From NCBI RefSeq assembly GCF_014698035.1, contig NZ_JACJSF010000001.1, forward strand, positions 1 to 64,000: a DNA stretch of 64,000 nucleotides, read 5' to 3'. The stretch comes from Desmonostoc muscorum FACHB-395 (GTDB taxonomy: Bacteria > Cyanobacteriota > Cyanobacteriia > Cyanobacteriales > Nostocaceae). The notes below the pieces were generated by a model, which was given only the letters and a program-made list of their open reading frames with translations, was not told the DNA's origin and did not search any database. Within the stretch, counting starts at the first letter, position 1, and each line of letters opens with the position of its first letter. The position numbers and the translations under genes were made by a program. This document shows, piece by piece, positions 38,576-49,000 of the stretch.

Positions 38576-39333
38576 TACAAGAGACCAAAATAATTTAAGC
38601 CTTCAATAATTCCACCTGCACAAAAACCTTTTGCTAGGTAGCGGTGCATAGCGGGATACTCGTTATGCCATTGGAGTAACTCTTTTCGGGCATTCCCGAC
38701 GATGATTCCCCGTTCGTTGCCTACAGCAAATAAAGCAATATCATTACCCGAATCACCACAGACAACTGTTTGTTCTGCTGCAAATTTCCACTTCTGGCGT
38801 AAAAACTGCATTGCCTGACCTTTATCGCTGCTATGGGGTACAATGTCAAGGTCAATACCGCTACTGTAGATTAACTTTACATTTAATTTCGATTTCTGCA
38901 ACTCTGCTTCAAGTTGTGGTAGAACATTCGCAGATGCTTCTTGTTCTAAAAAAAAGCTCACTTTGAAAGGACGCTGTTCTGAATCTGGTTGCCGAAGTAA
39001 CTCGCGGTATTTATGGGTAATAGATAATACAGTTTCCCGTTCCCATCCCGTAGACAGGGTTTCTGCCCAATCTGAGTCTGGAGTATCAGTACCATTGAGA
39101 TAAATTTCCGTCCCTACAGAAAGGACAAGGGCATCGGGTTGCAAAAGATTTTTTTGAGCTTGGAGTTGTTTGTAAAGTAAGGGCGATCGCCCGGTAGAAT
39201 AAACAATTTTAGTGCCGTATTCTTGACGATGTTGACTCAGCAGTTGATTTAGTTCTGGTAAAGCGCTGTCATCGCCAACGGTGCGATATACGAGGGTGTC
39301 ATCTAAATCGGTTACAAAAAGAAATGGTTTCAT
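38575..39333 (-). CDS. sppA: Sucrose-6-phosphate phosphatase (HAD family)
   Basis: A 252-residue HAD-IIB phosphatase that removes phosphate from sucrose-6-phosphate, the last step of sucrose synthesis. Motif I is FVTDLDDTL (nucleophile Asp9, acid/base Asp11), motif II is VYSTGRS, and motif III/IV is [13 protein letters not shown] with the conserved lysine in SSDKGQAM. Length matches cyanobacterial SppA, which lacks the plant C-terminal domain. Trehalose- or mannosyl-phosphate phosphatases are the alternatives, less likely given the GDSGND and SSDKG forms. Sucrose feeds heterocysts in Nostoc, which fits the organism. Confidence 0.82.
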   Translation of the reverse strand: MKPFLFVTDLDDTLVYRTVGDDSALPELNQLLSQHRQEYGTKIVYSTGRSPLLYKQLQAQKNLLQPDALVLSVGTEIYLNGTDTPDSDWAETLSTGWERETVLSITHKYRELLRQPDSEQRPFKVSFFLEQEASANVLPQLEAELQKSKLNVKLIYSSGIDLDIVPHSSDKGQAMQFLRQKWKFAAEQTVVCGDSGNDIALFAVGNERGIIVGNARKELLQWHNEYPAMHRYLAKGFCAGGIIEGLNYFGLL

Positions 39334-39837
39334 GATTAAAACTCTTGCAAAATTTCGTTATTTTACCGCGTGAAGAGAATTTTGCAAGAAGTTTGTTTGC
39401 TAAAAACCAAATATATCAGACATTCGATTTGAGGTTAAGGATAGTTGCAATTATTATCAGGAACGGGTTATAGGCATTTTCAATCAAAAAGCCCCTTCTT
39501 TTCCCACAAGATAGAACCTTGGAGGGAAATCAAGTGATAATCAGCTATTTACTTATTAGAAATCGCTGTAGTAATAAGCCAGGAAGCAGAAAATCATTTT
39601 CAAAAAATGGAGAATTAAAGCTTTAATTCCTTCAGCTTTTTGTAAGTCGATAAATTGCTTTTATATTGGTTGTATATTTTTTGTATTTTCTGCTAACTAA
39701 GTTGCACAAAGAGCGATCTCTAACGTGTAGTTTTTCATCAGGCGATACATCCAAAGCGTAAATAATTGCCAAAGTTTGTTACAAAAAATGTCCTGTGGGG
39801 AATTCTAAACTGACTAGAAAAATTCCCTGAAAAAGTG
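39334..39837. other. Spacer upstream of the second HstK-type gene
   Basis: About 500 bp of AT-rich DNA between divergent genes, without a gene I can support. A 7-bp inverted repeat (GGGAATT 39798-39804, AATTCCC 39821-39827) ends 10 bp before the start codon and could fold over the translation start. Confidence 0.5.
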
Positions 39838-42800
39838 ATGAGCGCAAAAGTGGATGTAACTGTAACACTGTCAGGCTACCAAATTAGAGAGCAACTATAC
39901 TCAGGTTCACGTACACTTGTATATCGCGCGGTCAGAGAAGCAGATAACCAAGCAGTTGTAATTAAGCTTTTAAAACGAGAGTACCCCAGCTTTAGTGAAC
40001 TCGTACAGTTTCGCAACCAATATGCCCTAGCCAAAAACCTAGAGATTCCTGGGATTATTAAGCCCTACAGCCTAGAACCCTATAATAATGGCTATGCTTT
40101 GGTGATGGAAGATTTTGGTGGCATCTCACTGCGGCAATTTATTAAGGAACAGCCGCAACACTTAGAGCAATTTCTAATTATAGCCCTACAACTAACAGAT
40201 ATTCTGCACCAGCTACATCAACAACGGGTAATTCATAAAGACATTAAACCCGCTAATATCCTGATTCACCCAGACACCAAGGTGTTAAAGCTGATAGACT
40301 TCAGCATCTCCTCCTTGTTACCGAGAGAAACCACCGAAATCCAAAATCCAAATGTCCTGGAAGGGACTCTAGCTTATCTATCACCAGAACAGACAGGACG
40401 CATGAATCGGGGGATTGACTACCGCAGCGACTTCTATTCATTGGGAGTAAGTTTCTTTGAGCTACTGACAGGAAAAGTGCCTTTTGATGCTCAAGACCCG
40501 ATGGAATTAGTGCATTGTCATATTGCAAAACTTCCTCCTAATGTGTGCGATGTCAACTCTGAGATCCCTTTGGTTGTGGGAGAGATCATCCATAAGCTGA
40601 TGGCGAAAAATGCCGAAGACCGCTACCAAAGTGCGTTGGGACTAAAACATGATTTGCATCTATGTATAGAAAAACTGAACGAAATAGGGAAAATTGAGCA
40701 TTTCGCGATTGGAAAGCGAGATATAAGCGATCGCTTCATAATGGCAGAAAAACTCTATGGCAGAGAGCAAGAAGTTAAAATACTACTAGAAGGATTCGAG
40801 CGGGTTGCCAGTGGGACATCGGAGTTCATGTTAGTGGCGGGGTTCTCCGGCATTGGTAAAACGGCAGTGGTGAATGAAGTACATAAACCCATTGTCCGGC
40901 AACGAGGCTACTTTATTAAAGGCAAGTATGACCAGTTCAACCGCAACATTCCCCTCAGTGCCTTTGTCCAAGCCTTCCGTGACTTAATGGGGCAGTTGTT
41001 AGGCGAAAGTGACACCCAATTAAAGCAATGGAAATGGAAGATTTTGACAGCGTTGGGGGAAAATGCCCAAGTAATTATCGATGTGATTCCTGAGTTAGAG
41101 GAGATTATTGGGCAACAATCCCCAGTGGTGGAACTATCAGGTAATGCTTCTCAGAACCGTTTTAATCTGTTGTTCCAAAAATTTATTCAAGTATTTACTA
41201 CAGTTACACATCCCTTGGTGATGTTTTTGGATGATTTACAGTGGGCAGATTCAGCATCACTAAACTTGATTAAGGTATTGATCGGACAAAGAGAAAGCGG
41301 CTTCATGTTATTGATTGGTGCATATCGTGATAATGAAGTGTCGCCTGCTCATCCGTTGATATTGACGTTAGAAGAAATCAAGAAAGCTGGCACTACAGTC
41401 AATACAATCACACTGGCTCCCTTGAGTCAAGAAAGTTTAAATTCGCTAGTTACAGATACATTGCAATGTCCAGCAGCGATCGCTCAACCTTTAACCCAGC
41501 TAGTTTATCAAAAAACTCAAGGAAACCCCTTTTTCAGCACACAGTTTCTCAAGGCGCTACATGAAGAAGGAGCTATTGAGTTTGATCTTCAAGCTGGGCA
41601 TTGGCAGTGTGATATTAGTGATGTGCAATTGCTCTCTCTGAGAGATGACGTGGTAGAGTTCATGGCAATGCAGTTACAGAAGTTGCCAGTTGCCACTCAA
41701 AATGTCCTGAAACTCGCAGCATGTATTGGTAACTCTTTTGATTTAGCAACACTGGCAATTGTCTATGAAAAGTCTCAAGCTGAAACTGCTACTGACTTAT
41801 GGAAAGCCCTTCAGGAAGGATTAGTAATTCCCAGCAATGATATTTACAAGTTTTATCAGTCAAAATCAGAATTGTTGATTGAGGAGAATGGACAGATCGA
41901 AGCAGATAATCAGGTGATTGCTTTCTACAAATTTCTGCACGATCGCGTCCAACAAGCTGCTTATTCACTCATCCCCGATAACCAAAAACAACTGATGCAC
42001 TTAAAAATTGGGCAGTTGCTTTTAAGTGTAATGAATGAAACGGAAAAAGAGGAAAAAATCTTCGAGATTGTTAATCAATTAAATAAAGGAGCCGATTTAA
42101 TTGTCTTAGAAACAGAACGGGAGACATTAGCGAAGCTAAATCTAGCTGCTGCACAAAAAGCAAAATCTGCAACCGCTTACGTTGCAGCAATTGAATACAC
42201 CACTAAAGGCATACAACTTCTCACAGCAAATTGTTGGCAGCAATGCTATGAGCTAACGTTGGCTCTACATGATTTAGCCGCAGAATTAACCTGTCTGAGC
42301 GGTTACTTTGGGCAAATGGAGCAGATAGTTGATGAGGTACTGCAAAATGCTCGTCAATTACTAGACAAAGTGAAAGTCTATGAAGTGAGAATTTTGGCTG
42401 ATGTCGCTCAGAGTCATCAACCCAAAGCCATTAAAACCGCTCTTTCTGCTTTGGAATTATTTGGAGTGTCGTTTCCAGAGCAGCCAACTGATGCAGATAT
42501 TACTGAAAGTTTGCAACAGACTCAAGATATATTAAAAGAAAAACATTTAGAAGATTTGTTGGAACTGCCTGAGATGAAAGACCTCCGAGGTCTGGCAGTG
42601 ATCCGAATTTTAGCGACTGTAACAGCAGCAGTCTATCAAGCGGTTCCAGAATTGCTGCCGTTAATCGTGTGCAAGCAGGTGAGGTTATCGGTTGCTTATG
42701 GTAATGCTGGGGTATCAGCACAGGCTTATGCTTGGTATGGAGTCATTCTGTGCGGTATTGGAGAAATAGATTTAGGCGATCGCGTTGGTCAACTGGCAAT

Positions 42801-45800
42801 GGGACTACTATCACGCTTCGAGAGTAGAGAATTTAAAGCCAGCACGATTAACATGGTTTATCCTTTCGTGAAGCCTTGGAAACATCATATTCAAAATTCA
42901 CTTGCTCCTTTGCTTGACGGATACCATAGCGGTCTGGAGATGGGTACTTTAGAATATGCTGCTTACTGTGCCTACAATTATTGTTCGCTGTCCTTTTTTC
43001 TCGGCAAAGATTTGTCAATCTTAGAACCAGAGATGAAGGTTTACAGTCAGGCATTGGCTCAAATTAAACAGGAAGTTGCTCACAATTATCTGAGAGTCTT
43101 TTACCAATCCGTTTTAAATTTACTGGGACAGAGTAAGTGTCCTTGGGAAATTAAAGGTGTGGTTTATGACGAAGAAATGATGTTGCCCAAGCATCAGCAG
43201 GCTAACGATCTCTATGCAATGGGAACACTGTATATTAATAAACTTATTCTTTGTTACTTGTTCAATGAGTGGGAACAAGCAACAAAAGTGGCAGTGAATG
43301 CCAAACAATATTTGAATGGTGTATCCGGTTGTTTCATGATTCCGGTATTTCACTTTTACGATTCATTAACTCGTCTGGCGATATTATCCAACGCCCAAGG
43401 TAAGGAATGTAATAGTTTGCCCCAGGAAGTTGTTAGCAACCAAAAGAAGCTCAAAGAATGGGCAAACCACGCCCCTACAAACCATTTACACAAATTTTAT
43501 TTGGTGGAAGCAGAGCAGTATCGGGTGTTGGGGCGAATGTATGAAGCAATGGATTACTACGATCGCGCGATCGCATCCGCCAAAGCAAATGCATATATTC
43601 AAGAAGAAGCCCTCAGCAATGAACTCGCAGGCAAATTCTACCTCGAATGGGGCAAAGAAAAACTCGCCCAAGCATATATGCAAGAAGCATATTACTGCTA
43701 CGCCCGTTGGGGAGCTAAAGCCAAAGTAACTGACTTGGAACAGCGCTATCCTCAGCTTTTGACCGCAATTGTGCAACACCCGCAACCATTACTTAGTGCA
43801 TCTAACACAATTTTTGCCCCATCTTTTCATTCGACTCAAACCTCTAGCTCCAGCAATATTACAGAATCGCTCGATTTGGCAACCATTCTCAAAGCCTCTC
43901 AAACTCTTTCTGGTGAAATTGAATTAGAAAAACTCCTAATGATGCTGCTTCAGATAGTAATTGAAAATGCTGGGGCAGAAAAATGCGTGTTAATGCTGCT
44001 GCGGGACAATCGCTTGTTGATTAAAGGGACTGTCAGCGTTAATACTCAACCCATCGTTCTGCAAAGAATTCCAGTGGAGGAAAGCCACGACATTCCTCTG
44101 AGAGTGATTTATCACGTCAAACATTCCTTACAACCTGTGGTGTTGGCGGATGCCACTAATCATCCAGTCTTTGCCAGCGATACTTACATTTTGAGCCAAC
44201 AGCCAAAAAGCATCTTGTGTAATCCGATTCTCCATCGGGGTCAATTCGTAGGTATCCTTTATTTGGAGAATAACTTGACGACTGGGGCATTTACTAGCGA
44301 TCGCGTCGAACTGCTTAACCTGTTATGTACTCAAGCCGCTATTTCTCTAGAAAATGCCCGACTTTATGAGCAGACACAACAAACACTGGTAGAACTGCGT
44401 GCCAGTGAAGCCCGCTTCCAGAAGGTGGTTGACAATATTCCAGGCATGGTATTCCAATTCTGTCTGGCTACCGATGGCTCTTTTTGGACACCCTACGTCA
44501 GTTCAGGTTGCTATGACCTGTATGAGGTTGATCCAAAGGCAGTGATGGCAGGGGTACACAACATTCACCTCATGGCGCATCCAGACGATTCCCCAATGCT
44601 GGGACAGTTAGTTGCTGATTCTGGTCGAATGTTAACGCCTTTTAGTCACGAGTGGCGAATTGTGACTCCTTCAGGCAAAATCAAATGGATTCAATGTGTT
44701 TCTCGACCAGAACTGCAAGCTGATGGCTTGATTGTGTGGGATGGGGTGGTGATTGATATTAGCGATGTCTACGACGAGCTTCGTTTACGCAAACAAGCGG
44801 AAGCCGCACTTCAAGAGAAAGAGGAGTTTCTGAGCAGCATTTACAACGGAGCCGAAATAGTCATTTTTGTTGTGGATGTGTTGGATAACGATCGCTTCCA
44901 TTACGCCGGATGGAACGCTGTTGCGGAACGAGCCTCTGGAATTCGTAGTGCTGATGCCGTAGGCAAAACGCCCACTGAAGTCCTTGGGGCAGCACAGGCC
45001 CAGACTATCCAACAACGGCTTGCTGAGTGCGCCAGAACGGGAATGCCCCTTTATTATGAGCATTGCCTAACCTTTGATGGGCAGGAAACCTGGTGGTTTA
45101 TCAACTTCAACCCACTCAAGAATACTGAGGGACAGATTTACCGGGTGATTGGCACAAGCTTTGACATTAGCGATCGCAAACGCGCCGAAGTCCAATTGAA
45201 TCATCGCACAGCAGAATTAGAGCAAATCCTGCAACAACTCCAGCACACCCAAACCCAGATGATCCAATCCGAGAAAATGTCAGGATTGGGGCAACTTGTG
45301 GCAGGTGTTGCCCATGAAATCAACAACCCAGTCAACTTTATCTTCGGCAATCTTAGCCATGCAAATGAATACACCAAAAATATTCTGAGACTCCTGGAAC
45401 TTTATCAGAAATATTACCCAATTCCCGACTCTGAGATTCAAGAAGAAGCCGAAGCGATGGACTTGGAGTTTTTAGTAGAAGACTTACCCAAACTTATTTA
45501 TTCCATGCGAATTGGAGCAGAACGCATTCAAAAAATTGTTGTCTCTCTACGCACTTTCTCGCGCATGGATGAAGCCGAGATGAAAGAAGTCAATATTCAT
45601 GAGGGCATTGATAGCACACTGATGATTCTGCAACATCGACTGAAAGCGAAACCTGATTCTCAAGGCATTGAGATTGTCAAAGCTTATGGAGAGTTACCGT
45701 TAGTCGAATGCTATGCCGGACAACTCAATCAAGTGTTTATGAATCTTTTGAGCAATGCCATTGATGCCCTAGAAGAAGCGAACGCTCAAGACCAAACCTT

Positions 45801-46071
45801 AACTCCTACTATTACGATTAGCACTTACCTGGTAGAAAACAAACAAGTTGTCATTAAAATTGCAGATAATGGCCCCGGAATTCCTGCTCATATCAAGCAA
45901 AAATTATTTGATCCATTCTTTACGACAAAAGCTGTCGGCAAAGGTACAGGAATGGGACTTTCTATTAGTTATCAAATTGTGGCTGAAAAACACAAAGGCA
46001 CATTACATTGTGTTTCCGAACCGGGACAGGGAGCCACATTCATTGTGATGATTCCGATTTGCCAATCTTGA
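39838..46071 (+). CDS. HstK-type fusion of Ser/Thr kinase, AAA ATPase, GAF/PAS and histidine kinase
   Basis: A 2077-residue paralogue of the gene at 29851-36006. The kinase domain has catalytic Asp135 (HKDIKPAN), but the DFG motif reads DFS (Asp154), while the other copy keeps DFG. The AAA ATPase has GFSGIGKT and VMFLDDLQW. A TPR-like middle, GAF (about 1360-1520), two PAS domains and a coiled coil lead to a different histidine kinase type: His1826 in AHEINNPVNF with a GTGMGLSIS lid, an NtrB/HisKA form. The two kinases thus share the front end but not the output end. No adjacent single-domain response regulator follows; the convergent REC-containing kinase overlaps its last 32 bp. ATG 39838 is chosen over GTG 39835. 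Confidence 0.92.
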   Translation: MSAKVDVTVTLSGYQIREQLYSGSRTLVYRAVREADNQAVVIKLLKREYPSFSELVQFRNQYALAKNLEIPGIIKPYSLEPYNNGYALVMEDFGGISLRQFIKEQPQHLEQFLIIALQLTDILHQLHQQRVIHKDIKPANILIHPDTKVLKLIDFSISSLLPRETTEIQNPNVLEGTLAYLSPEQTGRMNRGIDYRSDFYSLGVSFFELLTGKVPFDAQDPMELVHCHIAKLPPNVCDVNSEIPLVVGEIIHKLMAKNAEDRYQSALGLKHDLHLCIEKLNEIGKIEHFAIGKRDISDRFIMAEKLYGREQEVKILLEGFERVASGTSEFMLVAGFSGIGKTAVVNEVHKPIVRQRGYFIKGKYDQFNRNIPLSAFVQAFRDLMGQLLGESDTQLKQWKWKILTALGENAQVIIDVIPELEEIIGQQSPVVELSGNASQNRFNLLFQKFIQVFTTVTHPLVMFLDDLQWADSASLNLIKVLIGQRESGFMLLIGAYRDNEVSPAHPLILTLEEIKKAGTTVNTITLAPLSQESLNSLVTDTLQCPAAIAQPLTQLVYQKTQGNPFFSTQFLKALHEEGAIEFDLQAGHWQCDISDVQLLSLRDDVVEFMAMQLQKLPVATQNVLKLAACIGNSFDLATLAIVYEKSQAETATDLWKALQEGLVIPSNDIYKFYQSKSELLIEENGQIEADNQVIAFYKFLHDRVQQAAYSLIPDNQKQLMHLKIGQLLLSVMNETEKEEKIFEIVNQLNKGADLIVLETERETLAKLNLAAAQKAKSATAYVAAIEYTTKGIQLLTANCWQQCYELTLALHDLAAELTCLSGYFGQMEQIVDEVLQNARQLLDKVKVYEVRILADVAQSHQPKAIKTALSALELFGVSFPEQPTDADITESLQQTQDILKEKHLEDLLELPEMKDLRGLAVIRILATVTAAVYQAVPELLPLIVCKQVRLSVAYGNAGVSAQAYAWYGVILCGIGEIDLGDRVGQLAMGLLSRFESREFKASTINMVYPFVKPWKHHIQNSLAPLLDGYHSGLEMGTLEYAAYCAYNYCSLSFFLGKDLSILEPEMKVYSQALAQIKQEVAHNYLRVFYQSVLNLLGQSKCPWEIKGVVYDEEMMLPKHQQANDLYAMGTLYINKLILCYLFNEWEQATKVAVNAKQYLNGVSGCFMIPVFHFYDSLTRLAILSNAQGKECNSLPQEVVSNQKKLKEWANHAPTNHLHKFYLVEAEQYRVLGRMYEAMDYYDRAIASAKANAYIQEEALSNELAGKFYLEWGKEKLAQAYMQEAYYCYARWGAKAKVTDLEQRYPQLLTAIVQHPQPLLSASNTIFAPSFHSTQTSSSSNITESLDLATILKASQTLSGEIELEKLLMMLLQIVIENAGAEKCVLMLLRDNRLLIKGTVSVNTQPIVLQRIPVEESHDIPLRVIYHVKHSLQPVVLADATNHPVFASDTYILSQQPKSILCNPILHRGQFVGILYLENNLTTGAFTSDRVELLNLLCTQAAISLENARLYEQTQQTLVELRASEARFQKVVDNIPGMVFQFCLATDGSFWTPYVSSGCYDLYEVDPKAVMAGVHNIHLMAHPDDSPMLGQLVADSGRMLTPFSHEWRIVTPSGKIKWIQCVSRPELQADGLIVWDGVVIDISDVYDELRLRKQAEAALQEKEEFLSSIYNGAEIVIFVVDVLDNDRFHYAGWNAVAERASGIRSADAVGKTPTEVLGAAQAQTIQQRLAECARTGMPLYYEHCLTFDGQETWWFINFNPLKNTEGQIYRVIGTSFDISDRKRAEVQLNHRTAELEQILQQLQHTQTQMIQSEKMSGLGQLVAGVAHEINNPVNFIFGNLSHANEYTKNILRLLELYQKYYPIPDSEIQEEAEAMDLEFLVEDLPKLIYSMRIGAERIQKIVVSLRTFSRMDEAEMKEVNIHEGIDSTLMILQHRLKAKPDSQGIEIVKAYGELPLVECYAGQLNQVFMNLLSNAIDALEEANAQDQTLTPTITISTYLVENKQVVIKIADNGPGIPAHIKQKLFDPFFTTKAVGKGTGMGLSISYQIVAEKHKGTLHCVSEPGQGATFIVMIPICQS

Positions 46072-49000
46072 TCTGTGCGAGTGCTACCACAGCTTGAACT
46101 AACTCTTCTGGATCGAGGGGCTTGGTAACGTGGCGTTGATAGCCACTGGTTATGGCTTGCTGGTAATCATCAACTCTGGCATAAGCAGTCAAAGCGATCG
46201 CAGGAATTTTTCCGCCTTTTTCGGGGCTTAAAGTTCGGATCTGTTGAATCAAGGAATAACCATCGACTTCAGGCATCCCAATATCACTGACTAACACATC
46301 GGGTTGAAAGGACTCCAGGTTTGCTAACACTTCTGCCGCAGAAGCAACAGTCAAGACTGTAGCTCCGTATTCAGTAAGCAATACTGTTAATAGCTCACGG
46401 GCATCGGGGTCATCATCCACTGTCAGAACTCTAATTCCCGTGAGTTCAAGTCCTGGTTGTGGCAACTCATCTGTCTGCTTGATTTCTGGTTGAAGATTCA
46501 GCAGTGGCAACTGGACTGTAAAGGTGGCTCCCAAGCCAACACCCGGACTGTCAGCCATGATGGTGCCGCCGTGAGCCTCAACCAACTGCCGGACGATCGC
46601 TAATCCCAATCCTAACCCGCCATACTTGCGAGTAATTGAAACATCTTCTTGACGGAATGACTCAAAAATATACGGGAGAAACTCAAGGTTAATGCCTTTA
46701 CCAGTGTCACGGACGATAATCTGTGCCTGCTCATCTACTTGCTCTAATCGGATTTCAACCCGTCCTCCCTTGGGGGTAAACTTGATAGCATTGGAAAGTA
46801 AATTCCAAACGATCTGTTGCAAGCGGTTGGAATCTCCAGAGACTTGCCCAATATTTGGCAGCACCGGATGCAACGAAATTGATTTGGCAATGGCTGCTGT
46901 AGTTACCGTGTCGATCGCAGATTCAATAATAAATGCCAGATTCACAGGTGCAGCATCTATGGTGAGTTTGCCGCGCAGAATCTTGGCAACATCCAGCAAG
47001 TCATCAATCAGTTGAGTTTGCAGTTTGGCATTGCGTTCAATGGTGGCTAAAGCTTCAGCTGTTTTGGTTTCACTAAATTTACGGGTTTGCAGCAGTTTTG
47101 TCCAGCCGAGAATTGGGTTGAGAGGCGATCGCAATTCATGGGAGAGAACCGCCAAAAATTCATCTTTGATCCGATTGGCGCGTTCGGCTTCGGCTCTGGC
47201 TGCTTGCTCTAGCTGAAATAGGCGATCGCGTTGGATTTCAGCTTGTTTGCGATCGGTGATATCCTGTACATTACCCACCATCCGTACCGCATTGCCCGCA
47301 GCATCATAGAAAACCTGACCTCTAGCCGCTAACCAGCGAATGCCATCAGGATGTATAGTGCGGAAGTCATCTTCATAGTACTCTTCCTGTTGCTGGATGG
47401 TGCGACTCACCCCTTCATTAGCTGAGATGCGATCGTCTGGGTGCAGGAGACTTAACCACAGTTCATAGGTGATTTCCTTTGTGGTTGGGTCAAGCCCAAA
47501 CAGATTGACGTACTCTTCAGATACATGAGCGCTATTGTGGATAATGTCCCAGTCCCATAATCCCGATTGCGTCGCTTTGTACGCCAATTTTAACCGGGCT
47601 TCGCTCTCCTGCAAGAGGAGTTCTATCTTTTTGCGATCGGTGATGTCTCGTGAAATCAACAAGATTCGTTCTAGTTGCCCGGAAGCATCCAGAATCGGGC
47701 TAACGACCACTTCCCACCATTTGGGAGTGCCTTTTACAGTTGGGCAGTATCCGCGAAAAATGTTGACTTCACCTGTTTTAGCGGCAGCGAGTGCTTGCTC
47801 TGCTTGTTGTTGATAGCTGCCTTTCCAGAAACAGAGCCATTCAGTATTGAGATAGGAATTTAAGTCGTCAATTTCCATCAAACATAGTCCACCTGTATTC
47901 ATATACAGCAGCCGCCCGTCGAGGCTTAATACTTTGATACAGTCAGAACTACTATCTAAAATACGGTTCTTAAATTCTTCACTCTGGCGCAAAGCAAGCT
48001 CTGCCTGTTTGCGATCGGTGATATCAAAATGGATGCCTGCCATTCGGAGTGGATTGCCCTGTCGATCACGCAAAACCACTTTTCCGTGGTTGGCAATCCA
48101 TTTCCACTCCCCAGACTTGGTTAACATCCGATATTCAAATTTGTAAGACACCGAATCGTCCTGAAGATGGGCATTCAACCGTTCCATCACCCAAACTTTA
48201 TCGTCAGGATGAATCAGTCGCTCCCAACTGTTAAAGTGCCCAGGTAGCTCTCCTTGCTCATATCCCAGCATTTCCAGCCATCGTGAACTTAAATAATCTT
48301 CATTGCTAACAATGTTCCAATCCCATAGACCGCCACCAGAACCTTCCAGTGCCATTTGCAGGCGTTCTTCACTGTCTCGCAGGGCTTGTTCTGCCTGTTT
48401 CCGTTCGCTGATGTCTTCGGCAATACCTGCAAAACGATAAATCTCTCCTGTTTCATCTCGAAGCCCAAAACAGCGATCGTGAACCCAGCGAATACTACCA
48501 TCGGGTAAAATAATCCGGTATTCTTCATCAAAGTTACCTGCGACAGCTTTTTCATGAAACGCTCTGTCTGTCGCTTCTCGATCTTCTGGGTGGATACGAT
48601 CGACCCATGCTTGTTGTCCTTGATACAATTCCTGCGGGTTCAATCCCCACAGGCGTTTATATGCAGGACTAACATAGCTAACTCGATTTTCCAATACTTC
48701 TTTGATCCAGAACACCGCATCAATATTTTCTGCAAGCTGCCGAAAACGTTCCTCACTCTCGCGCAGAGTTTCGGCTGACTGTTTGCGTTCGGTGATATCG
48801 AGATCGATACCCGCCATCTGAATCGGTTGTCCGTGTTGGTCGTAAAATACCTTACCCTGACTGAGTGCCCACCGAATAGTACCATTAGGATATACCACTC
48901 GAAATTCAATGTCATAGTCTTCTCCGGTGGCGATGGCACGATCGACGACTGCTAGAACGCGATCGCGATCATCAGGGTGGACTCGCGCGGCAAACATCTC

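Noticed and set aside
47025..47216. Plus-strand frames opposite the hybrid kinase HisKA region
   Set aside because: Similar false frames appear opposite the same HisKA motif in the other two hybrid kinases, so they are by-products of the conserved codons.
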